Shown: piece by piece, positions 8,024 through 17,315 of the stretch | Layout of the letters: the number at the start of each line of letters is the position of its first letter | Numbering within the stretch: the stretch's first letter is position 1 | Source: Bacteroidia bacterium | Lineage (GTDB): Bacteria > Bacteroidota > Bacteroidia > UKL13-3 | Length of the DNA stretch: 56,529 nucleotides | NCBI GenBank assembly: GCA_020049855.1 | Contig: JAGVLJ010000047.1 | Coordinates: forward strand, 1 to 56,529 | Direction of reading: 5' to 3' | The notes under the pieces: model-generated | Databases searched by the model: none | Seen by the model: only the letters and a program-made list of their open reading frames with translations | Told to the model about the DNA's origin: nothing | Position numbers and translations under genes: made by a program

Positions 8024-8655
8024 ATAAGTTAATTTGGATTCCCTTAGCTTTTGCTTCCATTGTTTTCGCCTGCTCAGGAAAAAAAGATGACCCCTCACCA
8101 AGTCCAATACCGGAGGCTAAAGAACAGGTGGTGGAAATAAATACCGTGTATGGCACAATGTACATGTGGCTATATAAAGAAACGCCACAACATCGCACCA
8201 ACTTTTTAAAACTAGCCGACAGCGGTTTTTACAATAACACAACTTTTCACCGCTTAGTTGATAATTTTGTAATTCAGGGAGGCGACCCGAATTCAAAAGA
8301 CAGCGACCCGAATAATGATGGAAACGGAGGCCCGGGTTATACCATTCCTGCCGAATTTGTGGATTCGATTAAACATATTCGAGGAGCTGTTGGTGCGGCT
8401 CGTGATAATAACCCGGCCAAAGCATCCAACGGTTCGCAGTTTTACATAGTGCTTAGTGAACAAACTACGCAGCAACTAAATGGCAACTACACCGTTTTTG
8501 GCTATATTATGAAAGGAATGAACGTTGCAGATTCAATAGTGAAGCAACCCAAAAACGGAGCCGGAAGACCATACACCAACATTCCCATGACGGTGAAAGT
8601 GCTTAATAAAACCAAAACCGAAATTAAGAATCTTTACGGTTACGAAGTGAAATAA
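8020..8655 (+). CDS. Lipoprotein peptidyl-prolyl cis-trans isomerase, cyclophilin type
   Basis: 211 residues. Signal peptide ending in a lipobox (VFAC, Cys18), then a Pro/Ser linker, so a lipid-anchored envelope protein. The cyclophilin core shows FHRLVDNFVIQGGDP (catalytic Arg in FHR), the acidic loop SKDSDPNNDG, GAVGAARD, GSQFYIV and NYTVFGYI. It would assist proline isomerisation of periplasmic proteins. Starts inside the stop of the epimerase gene (ATGA overlap). Its 3' end overlaps the convergent nnr gene by 32 bases. Confidence 0.92.
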   Translation: MNKLIWIPLAFASIVFACSGKKDDPSPSPIPEAKEQVVEINTVYGTMYMWLYKETPQHRTNFLKLADSGFYNNTTFHRLVDNFVIQGGDPNSKDSDPNNDGNGGPGYTIPAEFVDSIKHIRGAVGAARDNNPAKASNGSQFYIVLSEQTTQQLNGNYTVFGYIMKGMNVADSIVKQPKNGAGRPYTNIPMTVKVLNKTKTEIKNLYGYEVK

Positions 8656-10159
8656 GCCGAAAGGCTTTGGGTAACGTATCAATAATATCTGAAGCCAGAA
8701 CGGTTTCCATTCCCATTTGCCGAATGCACAAATCGGCTGCAAGGCCATGAACAAACACTCCCATTATAGCGGCATGAAGCGGGGTATATCCGGAAGCAAG
8801 CAGACCTACAATACTCCCACACAAAACATCTCCGCTTCCTCCTTTGGCCAAAGACGGATTTCCTGTTGCATTAAAGTACACATTTCCTTCTGTATCGGCA
8901 ATACAGGTATTAGCTCCTTTTAACACCACAACTACCTGATGTGTGTAGGCGAATTTTTGTAACAATTTTAACCGTTCTTCACTGCCTGAATAAGAGCCTG
9001 CGAGCCGCTCAAATTCTTTGAGGTGAGGGGTGAGAATAGCTCCTGCGGGTAGTTTAAAAACTACGCCATCATTCCAAGCTTCGGCAATCAAATTCAGCGC
9101 ATCGGCATCAAGCACTAAAGGCTGTGTTGCTGTTTGAAGTAAGTTCAACAATGCTTTTTTGGTTACGGCCTTGTTACCTAAACCCGGGCCTGCTCCAATG
9201 GTAGAATAAGCACCTAAATTGTTTTCGTACCAAGTAGCAAAACAATCGGCACTTTCCTCTTCATCCACCATTGCTTCCGGAATAACCTGATGTACCAGAG
9301 AACTTGTTTTGCAGGGAATATGAGTAGTGAGTAAACCTGCGCCACTACGCAGGCAGGCACGGCTTGCAAGCAACGCTGCACCCATTTTGCCTTTGCTTCC
9401 TGCAATTAGCAGAGCATGCCCAAAATTTCCTTTGTGCGAAAATTTTTTTCGCGGTCGGTATAGAAGTTGAGCTGCACTCAGGTCGGTATAATAAGTCTGA
9501 GGTATGCCTTCCGTTTTAAATTCAGGATGTAACCCAATTGGCAGTACATTCACAAAACCGGTAAAGTTTCCGTTTTCGGGAAATAAAAAAGCATACTTTG
9601 GCACCTGAAAAGTGAGCGTAGTAGCAGCACATATAATTGCAGCCCCTTCCGGCTGCTCCAATACATCGCAGTTTAATCCGGAGGGAACATCAATCGAAAT
9701 TACCTGGGCAAGCGTATTATTGAGGTAATTGATTAACTGTGCAGCCACACCTTCAAGCCTACCATTAAGTCCGATTCCATACAGGGCATCAATAATTAAC
9801 TCGTTGGGATGGATTTCGGGAAAATCATTTCCTTTCAGAATTTGCACTTTTTGTACACGTTGCAATTCCCATTCTTTCAGGTTGTATTTAAAATCAGCAC
9901 TGCGCTTTTTTCCTTCTACAATAAATACTTCTACTTCATAACGAGCCTTGTCCAGATGCTGTGCAATCACCAATCCATCTCCGCCATTGTTTCCTGTTCC
10001 ACAAAAAATTTTTATTGGCACCTGTGTGGTATAATGCCTCATAATCCATTGGCTGCACACTCCTGCTGCACGTTCCATCAATTCAAGCGAAGTGATGGGT
10101 TCATTTTTAATGGTAAATTGATCCCATTGCTGAATTTCTTTGGTGTAAAGCAGTTTCAT
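8624..10159 (-). CDS. nnr: Bifunctional NAD(P)H-hydrate epimerase / ADP-dependent dehydratase
   Basis: 511-residue fusion that repairs hydrated NAD(P)H. N-terminal YjeF_N epimerase domain (about 1-215) with GTGNNGGDGLV and IDVPSGLN; C-terminal ribokinase-like dehydratase domain (about 230-500) with GHALLIAGSKGKMGAA, LDADALN, TPHLKEF and the nucleotide/catalytic stretch GNPSLAKGGSGDVLCG. Length and order are those of the usual bacterial fusion. Cytoplasmic. The lipoprotein gene upstream overlaps its start by four bases (10156-10159). The last 32 bases are antisense to the end of the cyclophilin gene. Confidence 0.95.
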   Translation of the reverse strand: MKLLYTKEIQQWDQFTIKNEPITSLELMERAAGVCSQWIMRHYTTQVPIKIFCGTGNNGGDGLVIAQHLDKARYEVEVFIVEGKKRSADFKYNLKEWELQRVQKVQILKGNDFPEIHPNELIIDALYGIGLNGRLEGVAAQLINYLNNTLAQVISIDVPSGLNCDVLEQPEGAAIICAATTLTFQVPKYAFLFPENGNFTGFVNVLPIGLHPEFKTEGIPQTYYTDLSAAQLLYRPRKKFSHKGNFGHALLIAGSKGKMGAALLASRACLRSGAGLLTTHIPCKTSSLVHQVIPEAMVDEEESADCFATWYENNLGAYSTIGAGPGLGNKAVTKKALLNLLQTATQPLVLDADALNLIAEAWNDGVVFKLPAGAILTPHLKEFERLAGSYSGSEERLKLLQKFAYTHQVVVVLKGANTCIADTEGNVYFNATGNPSLAKGGSGDVLCGSIVGLLASGYTPLHAAIMGVFVHGLAADLCIRQMGMETVLASDIIDTLPKAFRLISLRNRKDS

Positions 10160-10929
10160 TTTTCTTTAATCAGTAAAGCCACACTTGTACCCATTCCGTA
10201 ATACGGGTTCTCACCGGCATTGTATAAAGTTACGGGTTTAAATAGTTCAATTGTATCTCCATGCTTATTCCATATAAAAAGTTCTTCTACGGAATCTTTA
10301 TACAAAGCCAGTATCGGATAATTGGCAAAAGCTGCATTCTCCCCCTTTATAAATACCTCATATCTATTGGCCTTATTCCAGCCATTAATTAAGCCATCGG
10401 CTGATAGGGTGATTTTGCCAATGCCATTATCCATATTTCTGAAATTTCCCCATGAGGCGGTGTATGTGCCGCTGAGCCAGCAAGAGCGAAGTTGCTTTTT
10501 AAAGGTATCTTTTTTGTCAAGCCCACGTACAAATTCAAAATCAGTTTTTGCCATCAGGTCGTGCATACTGATGCAATCTCTTTCGTGGTTGTATTGCAGT
10601 ATGATGGAATCAGTAAACCCGGGTTCAAACAATAAAATCCGGTTCTTTTCATAACGAAGGGCAATTGGAGTTTGTTCCAGATCATCATTCACCATAAGAC
10701 ATATATTCAGGTGATTGCTGTCGATGATTAATTGAGTGGTACTCCAAACCAAGGTGCTGTCAAAATACGGCCCCACTCGACAAGCTGCATCAAGTACAGT
10801 TTTATTAACCCAAACCCCGGTAAGGTTTTTTTTATCGTCTTGCAGTGTATCGGGCTTGCTTTGCCTGCATGAAACAAAGAGTACCACCAGCAAAAGGATC
10901 GAGGGAAAAAAGCGAAAAGTTGAATTCAC
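10156..10929 (-). CDS. Hypothetical lipoprotein, possible lipocalin-like fold
   Basis: Not assigned to a named family. 257 residues starting at a GTG (10929). Signal peptide with lipobox FVSC (Cys21). After it, NLTGVWVNKT resembles the first strand motif of lipocalin-like domains (GxW), and a second similar element is CWLSGTYTASWGNF near residue 150; the rest is strand-rich. So probably an outer-envelope lipoprotein with two beta modules, by inference. A -7 box TACATTTG lies five bases before the GTG, supporting this start and a separate promoter, although the LEA-like gene is only 26 bases upstream. Confidence 0.7.
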   Translation of the reverse strand: MNSTFRFFPSILLLVVLFVSCRQSKPDTLQDDKKNLTGVWVNKTVLDAACRVGPYFDSTLVWSTTQLIIDSNHLNICLMVNDDLEQTPIALRYEKNRILLFEPGFTDSIILQYNHERDCISMHDLMAKTDFEFVRGLDKKDTFKKQLRSCWLSGTYTASWGNFRNMDNGIGKITLSADGLINGWNKANRYEVFIKGENAAFANYPILALYKDSVEELFIWNKHGDTIELFKPVTLYNAGENPYYGMGTSVALLIKEK

Positions 10930-10934
10930 AGAAA

Positions 10935-10942
10935 CAAATGTA
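10935..10942 (-). promoter_or_regulatory. -7 box before the GTG-started lipoprotein gene
   Basis: Minus strand TACATTTG, a perfect TAnnTTTG match, five bases before the GTG at 10929. This predicts a nearly leaderless mRNA. No -33 TTG at the right distance. Confidence 0.4.
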
Positions 10943-10955
10943 CTTTGTTTCCTTG

Positions 10956-11426
10956 CTAAAAGAAATCTTTCAGATTGATTTTAGCCTTTACTTCTGCCTT
11001 AAATTTTTTGCTCAGAAAACCGGCTACTGCTTTCACACTTCCGGTCATGGCCACTTCTGTTTTACCCTGAAACAAACTTCCAAAACCTGTTAAAAGCGTT
11101 TTAGCCTGATCAATATCGGTTTCCAGTAAAATGGGGTAATATGCTTCGGAGTGTTTGGCAATTTTGATTTTTCGAACCGAATACGCTTTTCCAATAGGTT
11201 TCTTGTTGATGCTTATTTCAAAGTCAAACCGTTTTACTTTTAAGGCAAAAGCGTTGGGGTTTTTAATTCTAAACGCTACCTCCATTCCCTTTGTACCTTT
11301 CTCTGTATTTTTTAAATCAACCGACTTCACATCAGTAATCAACGGAGCCGAAATAGAGCAAGCCTGCATCAGGAAAAGCAGGGAAACAAAAACCATTATT
11401 CCCCAATCGGTAGTTTTATGTAGCAT
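10956..11426 (-). CDS. LEA type 2 / WHy-domain lipoprotein
   Basis: 156 residues from the ATG at 11426; the open frame reaches a TTG four codons further up but that is not favoured. Signal peptide (IMVFVSLLFLMQAC) with a lipobox at the cysteine. The mature part carries the LEA14-like pattern: a strand with VAFRIKNPNAFALKVKRFDFEISINKKPIG, then a matched second strand set. Such domains are single beta-sandwiches of unclear role in bacteria, often stress- or envelope-related. Upstream in the same direction as the GTG-started lipoprotein and nnr, possibly one operon. Confidence 0.82.
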   Translation of the reverse strand: MLHKTTDWGIMVFVSLLFLMQACSISAPLITDVKSVDLKNTEKGTKGMEVAFRIKNPNAFALKVKRFDFEISINKKPIGKAYSVRKIKIAKHSEAYYPILLETDIDQAKTLLTGFGSLFQGKTEVAMTGSVKAVAGFLSKKFKAEVKAKINLKDFF

Positions 11427-11490
11427 ATTCGCAGGCAAAGTACAAAACTACCTGCATAAATTTGAACTTAATTTAAAGCGGTACTTCTAC

Positions 11491-11498
11491 TATATTTG
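11491..11498 (+). promoter_or_regulatory. -7 box of cca
   Basis: TATATTTG, perfect -7 consensus, 11 bases before the cca ATG. A TTTG lies 26 bases upstream, too far for a standard -33. Confidence 0.45.
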
Positions 11499-11509
11499 CC
11501 CCGCATTTT

Positions 11510-12934
11510 ATGAAACAATACCTCACCCATCCCCTTTTTAAAGTAATTGCTGACGAAGCACAAAAACTGAATATCCCCGCCTGGGTGGTGGGTGGCTATG
11601 TGCGCGATTTGTTTCTTAAACGCCCATCAAAAGATGTGGATGTGGTGGTTTTGGGCGATGGTATTGAACTGGCTCATGCGGTAAGTAATGCCTTACCCGG
11701 TAAACCTAAAGTAAACTTTTTCAAAAATTTTGGTACAGCACAACTCAAATCGGCAGATTGGGAAGTAGAATTTGTGGGGGCACGAAAAGAATCCTATGTT
11801 AGCCATTCCCGAAAACCCGAGGTGCAATCGGGCTCATTGCAAGACGACCAAAACCGAAGGGACTTTACCATCAATACCCTTGCGCTGAGTTTAAATAAAA
11901 ATGATTTTGGTGCATTGCTCGACCCTTTTAACGGAGTGGCACATTTAGAGCAAAAAATACTTCAAACACCACTTGCTCCCGATATTACCTTTAGTGACGA
12001 TCCGCTGCGCATGATGCGGGGAATTCGTTTTGCCTCACAATTGCAATTTACCCTTCACCCTGCTACGCTAGCTTCGATTAAAGCAAATGCCGAACGTATT
12101 TCCATTGTATCCATGGAACGGGTAACTGAAGAGTTGAATAAAATTATTCAGTGCCCTAAACCCTCTACCGGATTCAAACTTCTTTTTGATACGGGATTAC
12201 TTCGCCTCATTTTTCCGGAATTAGCCAATATGCAGGGTGTAAAAATAGTGGATGGCAAAACCCATAAAGATAATTTTTACCACACGCTGCAGGTGCTCGA
12301 TCAGATTTGTGCCGATACCGATGATTTATGGTTGCGCTGGGCCGCCATTCTGCACGATATAGCCAAACCGCTTACCCAAAAACTCATTCCTGGCGAAGGC
12401 TGGACTTTTCACGGGCATGAAGACCGTGGGGCACGCATGGTAGCAGGCATATTCAAAAAAATGAAATTGCCCATGAATGAAAAAATGAAATTCGTGGAGA
12501 AAATGGTTTTACTGCATTTGCGCCCCAAAGCATTAGCCGAAAGTGAAGTAAGCGACTCGGCCATGCGAAGGTTATTGTTTGAAGCAGGCAACGACCTGGA
12601 TTCGCTATTTACCCTATGCCGAGCCGATATTACCTCGAAAAATACAGAGAAGGTGAAACAATACCGCGAGAATCTGGCCGAAGTGGAACAAAAAATAAGG
12701 GAAGTAGAAACACGCGACCGCATAAAAAACTGGCAACCTCCCATTACCGGAGAAGAAATAATGTTTGCTTTTGGGATTGACCCAGGAAAAACAATAGGCC
12801 ATATTAAAAACTCACTGAAGGATGCTATTCTTGACGGAGTGATAAAAAATGATCGAACTGAAGCCATACAATGGATGGAAGAAGAAGGTAAAAAACTGGG
12901 GCTCAACCTTAAAAACAAGCTAACCAATTCCTGA
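11510..12934 (+). CDS. cca: tRNA CCA nucleotidyltransferase with HD domain
   Basis: 474 residues. Class II nucleotidyltransferase head with VVGGYVRD (about 27-34) and the carboxylates DVDVVV, then RRDFTINTLA, then DPLRMMRGIRFA for tRNA binding, followed by an HD phosphohydrolase domain containing HDIAKP and HGHEDRGA. It adds or repairs the 3' CCA of tRNAs. The HD domain gives phosphatase activity in relatives. Lys/Glu-rich helical C-terminus. Cytoplasmic housekeeping enzyme. ATG at 11510 fits the promoter box. The next gene is 68 bases downstream on the same strand. Confidence 0.95.
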   Translation: MKQYLTHPLFKVIADEAQKLNIPAWVVGGYVRDLFLKRPSKDVDVVVLGDGIELAHAVSNALPGKPKVNFFKNFGTAQLKSADWEVEFVGARKESYVSHSRKPEVQSGSLQDDQNRRDFTINTLALSLNKNDFGALLDPFNGVAHLEQKILQTPLAPDITFSDDPLRMMRGIRFASQLQFTLHPATLASIKANAERISIVSMERVTEELNKIIQCPKPSTGFKLLFDTGLLRLIFPELANMQGVKIVDGKTHKDNFYHTLQVLDQICADTDDLWLRWAAILHDIAKPLTQKLIPGEGWTFHGHEDRGARMVAGIFKKMKLPMNEKMKFVEKMVLLHLRPKALAESEVSDSAMRRLLFEAGNDLDSLFTLCRADITSKNTEKVKQYRENLAEVEQKIREVETRDRIKNWQPPITGEEIMFAFGIDPGKTIGHIKNSLKDAILDGVIKNDRTEAIQWMEEEGKKLGLNLKNKLTNS

Positions 12935-13002
12935 ATTTTCCATTTTTAGTTTCGTAACATAAATCAGAAATTTGCACTCTCTAAATACTCTACGACATAA
13001 CA

Positions 13003-13605
13003 ATGGCTATTTACCGATTTAAAATTTGGTTTGAAGAATTTGACGATGTACAACGCATCATTGAAATTAAAAGCACACAAACCTTTGAGCAATTACATCT
13101 GTCCATTCAGGATGCAATAGGATTTGATAAATCTCAGTTAGCCTCGTTTTACATTAGTGACGACCACTGGAAAAAAGGCGAAGAGATTACCCTTGAAAGC
13201 ATGGGCGATGATGAAGACGACCCCACGGCTACCATGAAAGATTGCCGCCTGTGCGATATGATTAATGACCCGCACCAAAAATTCATTTATGTATTTGATT
13301 TTTTAGAAATGTGGACGTTTTTCATTGAACTCACCGGTATTGAAACCAAAGAAAACCCTAAGGTAAAATACCCGGTTTGTGTAAAGTCAATGGGAACGGC
13401 TCCCAAGCAATATGATAAAACGGCAAAGTTGGGAACAGTTGACGATAATGAGTTTGATGAACTCACCAAAAACTACCTTGCCAAATCTGATGAAGTGCCG
13501 GGTGAAATTTCGGATGGAGAAGATGACGAACAGGGCGGAGCCGATGAAGAGGATGAGTTTGGCAGTGAAGAATTCGGGGTTGATGAAGATGATACCCGTT
13601 ATTGA
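13003..13605 (+). CDS. IS1096 TnpR-like / pRiA4b ORF-3-like protein
   Basis: 200 residues. N-terminal globular part (about 1-140) with YRFKIWFEEFDDVQRIIEI, TFEQLHLSIQDAIGF and FYISDDHWKKG matches the pRiA4b ORF-3-like family, named after plasmid and IS passenger proteins but widely chromosomal, of unknown function. After about residue 150 the chain becomes extremely acidic (Asp/Glu runs), suggesting a flexible tail. No transposase lies beside it, so mobility is not implied. It sits 15 bases upstream of miaA and is probably cotranscribed with it. Confidence 0.78.
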   Translation: MAIYRFKIWFEEFDDVQRIIEIKSTQTFEQLHLSIQDAIGFDKSQLASFYISDDHWKKGEEITLESMGDDEDDPTATMKDCRLCDMINDPHQKFIYVFDFLEMWTFFIELTGIETKENPKVKYPVCVKSMGTAPKQYDKTAKLGTVDDNEFDELTKNYLAKSDEVPGEISDGEDDEQGGADEEDEFGSEEFGVDEDDTRY

Positions 13606-13620
13606 AAATACATACACCCG

Positions 13621-14538
13621 TTGAAATTTCTTATTGTAGTGCTCGGCCCCACCGCAGTGGGAAAAACCACCACCGCCATTTTGCTGGCCAAACATTACCA
13701 CACCGAAATCATCTCGGGCGATTCAAGGCAGTTTTATAAGGAACTCACCATTGGCACAGCTAAACCTACCGAAACAGAGCTGGCACAGGTACCCCATCAT
13801 TTTATCAACTCCCTTGCGGTTACTACCGAATACAGTGCAGGCGATTTTGAGCGCGATGCCCTTAAAAAAACTGCGGAGTTATTTGCAGACAAACAGATGG
13901 CGGTGCTATGCGGTGGCTCGGGCCTTTTTATAAAAGCACTGTGCTACGGACTGGATGATTTGCCGGTAAAAGATGAAAAACTAAGGCAATGGGTGATTGA
14001 ACATTACCAACAAAACGGCTTGCACTGGCTGCAGCACGAAGTGGCTCGATTAGACCCAGACTACTTTACGGTAGTTGATACCCAAAACCCCAACCGCTTA
14101 ATGCGGGCACTGGAGGTGTGTATGAGTAGCGGAAAACCCTACTCCTCTTTTCGGAAAAATTTACTGGCCAAGCGAAATTTTATTCCTTTATACATTGGTC
14201 TTACCCGGCCGCGTGCCGAGTTGTACGAACGAATTAACCAACGGGTGGATATGATGGTGGCTGCTGGGCTGGAACAAGAAGCCAAAGCGGTTTACCCTTA
14301 CCGAAAGTTGGGTGCTTTAAAAACGGTAGGCTACACCGAGTGGTTTGATTATTTTGAAGGAAAAATGAACCGTGAACAAACCATTGACAAAATAAAACAA
14401 CATAGCCGCAACTACGCCAAAAAACAACTTACCTGGTTTACCAAACAAGAAAATGTTACCTGGTTTCATCCCGGAGAAGAAGCCAAAATAATATCCCATA
14501 TAAATCACCAATTGAATATTTTTGCATCAGATAAATAA
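13621..14538 (+). CDS. miaA: tRNA dimethylallyltransferase
   Basis: 305 residues. P-loop GPTAVGKTT at about 8-17, SGDSRQFYKELTIGTAKPT (substrate DMAPP/tRNA motif), CGGSGLFIKAL and the tRNA-binding stretch QNPNRLMRALEV. It transfers a dimethylallyl group to N6 of A37 in tRNAs reading UNN codons. The start codon is TTG at 13621: no ATG or GTG lies upstream in frame, and starting further in would cut into the first strand before the P-loop. It follows the TnpR-like gene by 15 bases. Confidence 0.95.
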   Translation: MKFLIVVLGPTAVGKTTTAILLAKHYHTEIISGDSRQFYKELTIGTAKPTETELAQVPHHFINSLAVTTEYSAGDFERDALKKTAELFADKQMAVLCGGSGLFIKALCYGLDDLPVKDEKLRQWVIEHYQQNGLHWLQHEVARLDPDYFTVVDTQNPNRLMRALEVCMSSGKPYSSFRKNLLAKRNFIPLYIGLTRPRAELYERINQRVDMMVAAGLEQEAKAVYPYRKLGALKTVGYTEWFDYFEGKMNREQTIDKIKQHSRNYAKKQLTWFTKQENVTWFHPGEEAKIISHINHQLNIFASDK

Positions 14539-14552
14539 AATACATTTACAAA

Positions 14553-14560
14553 TAGCTTTG
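14553..14560 (+). promoter_or_regulatory. -7 box of the TerC gene
   Basis: TAGCTTTG, perfect TAnnTTTG, 24 bases before the ATG at 14585 and just after the miaA stop. No -33 TTG at standard spacing. Confidence 0.4.
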
Positions 14561-14584
14561 CAAGCTCCTAAATAACTCCCACCT

Positions 14585-15340
14585 ATGTTAGAACTTTTTA
14601 GCACAACCGATGCCTGGATAAGTTTACTCACCTTAACCCTGCTTGAAATTGTATTGGGAATTGACAATGTGATTTTCATTTCCATTGTTACCTCGGTGCT
14701 GCCACGTTCACAACAACCCAAAGCCAGACAATTAGGTGTACTGATTGCGCTTGGCATTCGCATTGGGTTACTGTTATGCATCAGCTGGATTATAGGGCTG
14801 GTTGACCCTGTGTTTAGTATTTTTGATAATGACCTTAGCTGGCGAGATTTGATTTTGCTGGCCGGTGGTTTATTTTTATTGGGAAAAAGTACCATGGAGA
14901 TAAACCATAAACTGGAAGGCGAAACCCATCAGGAAAAAAGTGATAAAAAAGTTTCGTTCGGTTCGGTGGTGATGCAGGTAATTATACTCGATATTGTGTT
15001 TTCTTTTGATTCCATTATTACCGCGGTAGGCCTGGCCCAGCATGTAGAAATAATGATTGCCGCAGTAGTAATCTCCATGCTCATTATGATGGCCGCTGCA
15101 CAGGGAATAAGCCGTTTTATAGAAAAGCATCCAAGTATAAAAATGCTGGCACTCTCCTTTTTAATGATGATAGGCATGATGCTGGTAGCCGAAGCCTTTG
15201 AGGTGCATGTACCAAAGGGCTATGCCTATTTTGCCATGGCCTTTTCGCTTTTGGTTGAATTGCTTAATATACGGGTACGCAAAAAGAGCCGGCCTGTGGT
15301 GTTAAGGGATACACCTAAATCTGCTGAGTTGGAGGATTAA
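14585..15340 (+). CDS. TerC family integral membrane protein
   Basis: 251 residues with about seven membrane segments. Carries both TerC repeats with their acidic motifs: EIVLGIDNVIF (near residue 21) and ILDIVFSFDSIITAVG (near 137). The acidic residues within helices fit the metal (Mn2+) export role shown for TerC/Alx relatives; here the ion is inferred. Charged loop (HKLEGETHQEKSDKK) separates the halves. Own promoter; no partner tellurite genes nearby. Confidence 0.9.
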   Translation: MLELFSTTDAWISLLTLTLLEIVLGIDNVIFISIVTSVLPRSQQPKARQLGVLIALGIRIGLLLCISWIIGLVDPVFSIFDNDLSWRDLILLAGGLFLLGKSTMEINHKLEGETHQEKSDKKVSFGSVVMQVIILDIVFSFDSIITAVGLAQHVEIMIAAVVISMLIMMAAAQGISRFIEKHPSIKMLALSFLMMIGMMLVAEAFEVHVPKGYAYFAMAFSLLVELLNIRVRKKSRPVVLRDTPKSAELED

Positions 15341-15437
15341 TGCTTCGCATACTACGAGTACTATTGTTAATACTGACGTTTATGAAAACTTTATCCCGGT
15401 GCTGTTTGATGTAAGAAAAAAACATTTTGAAAAAATA

Positions 15438-15469
15438 TTTGGAAATATAAATCCTGTGTTTTAGCTTTG
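15438..15469 (+). promoter_or_regulatory. Promoter of the GH16-like gene
   Basis: TTTG (15438-15441), 20-base spacer, TAGCTTTG (15462-15469): one of the best matches to the phylum consensus in this window. It lies 15 bases before the first ATG (15485) of the interrupted GH16-like gene, so the locus still appears able to be transcribed. Confidence 0.6.
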
Positions 15470-15493
15470 GTTTGTAATTAAACCATGTTGTTT

Positions 15494-16708
15494 ATGAAAA
15501 TTACCAAATGAGTTTTACCTGTTGTTCTATTCTTAACAAATTTTGGCTTTGCTCAAACTCCCGCCACCGACCCGCATTGGGTTCTTAATCAAAATTTGTC
15601 TGACGAGTTTAGTTATACGGGTTCTCCTTCTTCCATCATTAGCCAAATGAGTAATAAATGGCATTTTCTTGCTTTTGAAAACCCTTCTGTAAACGCACTC
15701 ACCTGCTCAACTCTAGTTGCCAATGGGTATGATTGCCCCCTTGCAACCAGAACCCTAGGATATATTAAAGCAGATGGCAGCGACATTCAGGTGCAAAACG
15801 GAATATGTACCCTTTCAGCCCAATATGCCCCCGGTTATTACCTATGGCCTGCCAACCAGTCAAGCTGGGTAACTCCATTTTATGTACACTATGACTTTAC
15901 CAGATGCCAGTTAGTTTCAAATGCATTAATGAATTACGGGTTTTATGAACTTAAATTTCGATTACCCTATTATTCCGGGCATCCTGAAAAAATTGACGGA
16001 ATTGGTGCTAATATGTGGTTTTTCCCGGTAACGCGAAGCTACCCCGTGCCACCTAATCCATATATTGAAATGGATGTGTTTGAGCAGGTTCCTTTCTGGC
16101 AATATAAGTTTGGGCCTACCATGCATTACGGAGGTACTATTGGCAATATTATTCAAAACATCCAATATCCAAATATTGGGTGGGAGGCCCGTTATGCTGA
16201 ATGGGATGCGCCATTTAATTATAACGTAGATTTTTCGGATGGTCAATTTCACACCTTAGGTTTTGAATGGCAGAAAGAATATGTAGCAATTTATGTGGAC
16301 GGAAAGTTGGTTAGAAGTATGAATTTCTTTCAACACCTAATGGGTCCAATGAATTTGTTTCTCGATTTAAATGTTAGTCCTTATTTTGCCAACCTGAACC
16401 CCGGAGTAACCACCAATACTGTTTTCCCGTATAATTATGAAATTGACTATTTCATGTATTACGATTTTAACACCACTAATCCAACTAACCTGAATGTGTG
16501 CACAGCCGATTATGCCAATACAGGCAGTAGCAATAATTTGGGTTACACCTACCGAGACAATATTACACTTGGTGGTACTGGTTGTAGCTCGGCTAAAGTG
16601 CAAAGCGGAAGTGATCTGGTTTTAAGAGCTAAATCAAACATTACCTTAGATGAAGGTTTTGAATGTGATGAATACACCACCATGTATTTACAAGTAAACA
16701 ATCGTTAA
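15494..16708 (+). pseudogene. GH16-like glycoside hydrolase gene with an in-frame TGA at codon 6
   Basis: The frame from ATG 15494 (or ATG 15485, also in frame) encodes a signal peptide, MKITK, then TGA (15509-15511), then VLPVVLFLTNFGFAQ, and continues uninterrupted for about 400 codons. Removing the stop gives a perfect Sec signal, so a single substitution or read error is likely. The body is a concanavalin-like GH16 domain with the catalytic signature EMDVFE (16067-16084), both glutamates kept. The C-terminus (about 16500-16708) resembles the Bacteroidota coathanger-stack module (SGSDLVLRAKSNITLDEGF). Only a TTG at 15596 could restart, and that product would lack export. Likely polysaccharide (beta-glucan-type) hydrolase or binding protein. 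Same locus as the two following genes. Confidence 0.75.
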
Positions 16709-16719
16709 AAAGGATCAGC

Positions 16720-17283
16720 ATGAAAACAATTAAACTTATTTTATTTTTCGCTTTGATAAGCTCGATGAGCCTTACCTGCAAAAAAGAAGAAGAGCATAAA
16801 CTAGTGGATTTATCGTATAGTAATTTAGGCGGTGTATATCCTAATGATTGGGGCGCTTGGAGTCTAACTTATCAACTTATTGACAGCATTGATCAAAACG
16901 GGAAACCTTATTTAAATATGAATTGGCCTACTTTCTCAGGTGGAGGGGCTGATTTTGCTTTTAAACTGCTGAATAAAGAAAGAACCTTGTATCAAAAAAG
17001 AACCGATTATATTTCCGATCAGGATTCAAAACTTTATACAACTATTGATACAGTGGTAGTAGACAGAATATCCGGGACAATAATTATGAAGGTTTATGAG
17101 CATGTTACCCCAACTTCCGTTCCGGTTCAATTAGGGACATTTATTGGTAAATTCAATGAAAAAACCAACCAAATGGAAGGAGCCATTCAGTACACTGCTT
17201 CATGGTACTGCCCATATTGCCCCATTGGCAACAGGTATAGGTTTGCAACCGTAACTGCTGGCGCATTTGGCTTAAACTGGTAA
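16720..17283 (+). CDS. Hypothetical lipoprotein of the GH16/S74 locus
   Basis: Not recognised. 187 residues with a signal peptide whose end (SMSLTC, Cys20) looks like a relaxed lipobox, followed by a charged KKEEEHK linker typical of surface lipoproteins in this phylum. The mature part is strand-rich and has a CPYCP motif near the C-terminus (SWYCPYCPIG), a close Cys pair that might bind metal or form a disulphide. It starts 11 bases after the GH16-like gene and 32 bases before the S74 gene, so the three are probably one transcript. Confidence 0.65.
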   Translation: MKTIKLILFFALISSMSLTCKKEEEHKLVDLSYSNLGGVYPNDWGAWSLTYQLIDSIDQNGKPYLNMNWPTFSGGGADFAFKLLNKERTLYQKRTDYISDQDSKLYTTIDTVVVDRISGTIIMKVYEHVTPTSVPVQLGTFIGKFNEKTNQMEGAIQYTASWYCPYCPIGNRYRFATVTAGAFGLNW

Positions 17284-17315
17284 AACAATCAATACAACAT
17301 TTAATATTTAAATTT

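Noticed and set aside
13003-13605. TnpR-like protein as sign of a mobile element
   Set aside because: The family is widespread on chromosomes; no transposase, terminal repeats or other mobile signs surround it.
15596-16708. GH16-like gene as an intact gene starting at TTG 15596
   Set aside because: The upstream in-frame codons spell a clear signal peptide after a canonical promoter, so the stop at codon 6 is more likely a lesion than the gene start being at 15596.
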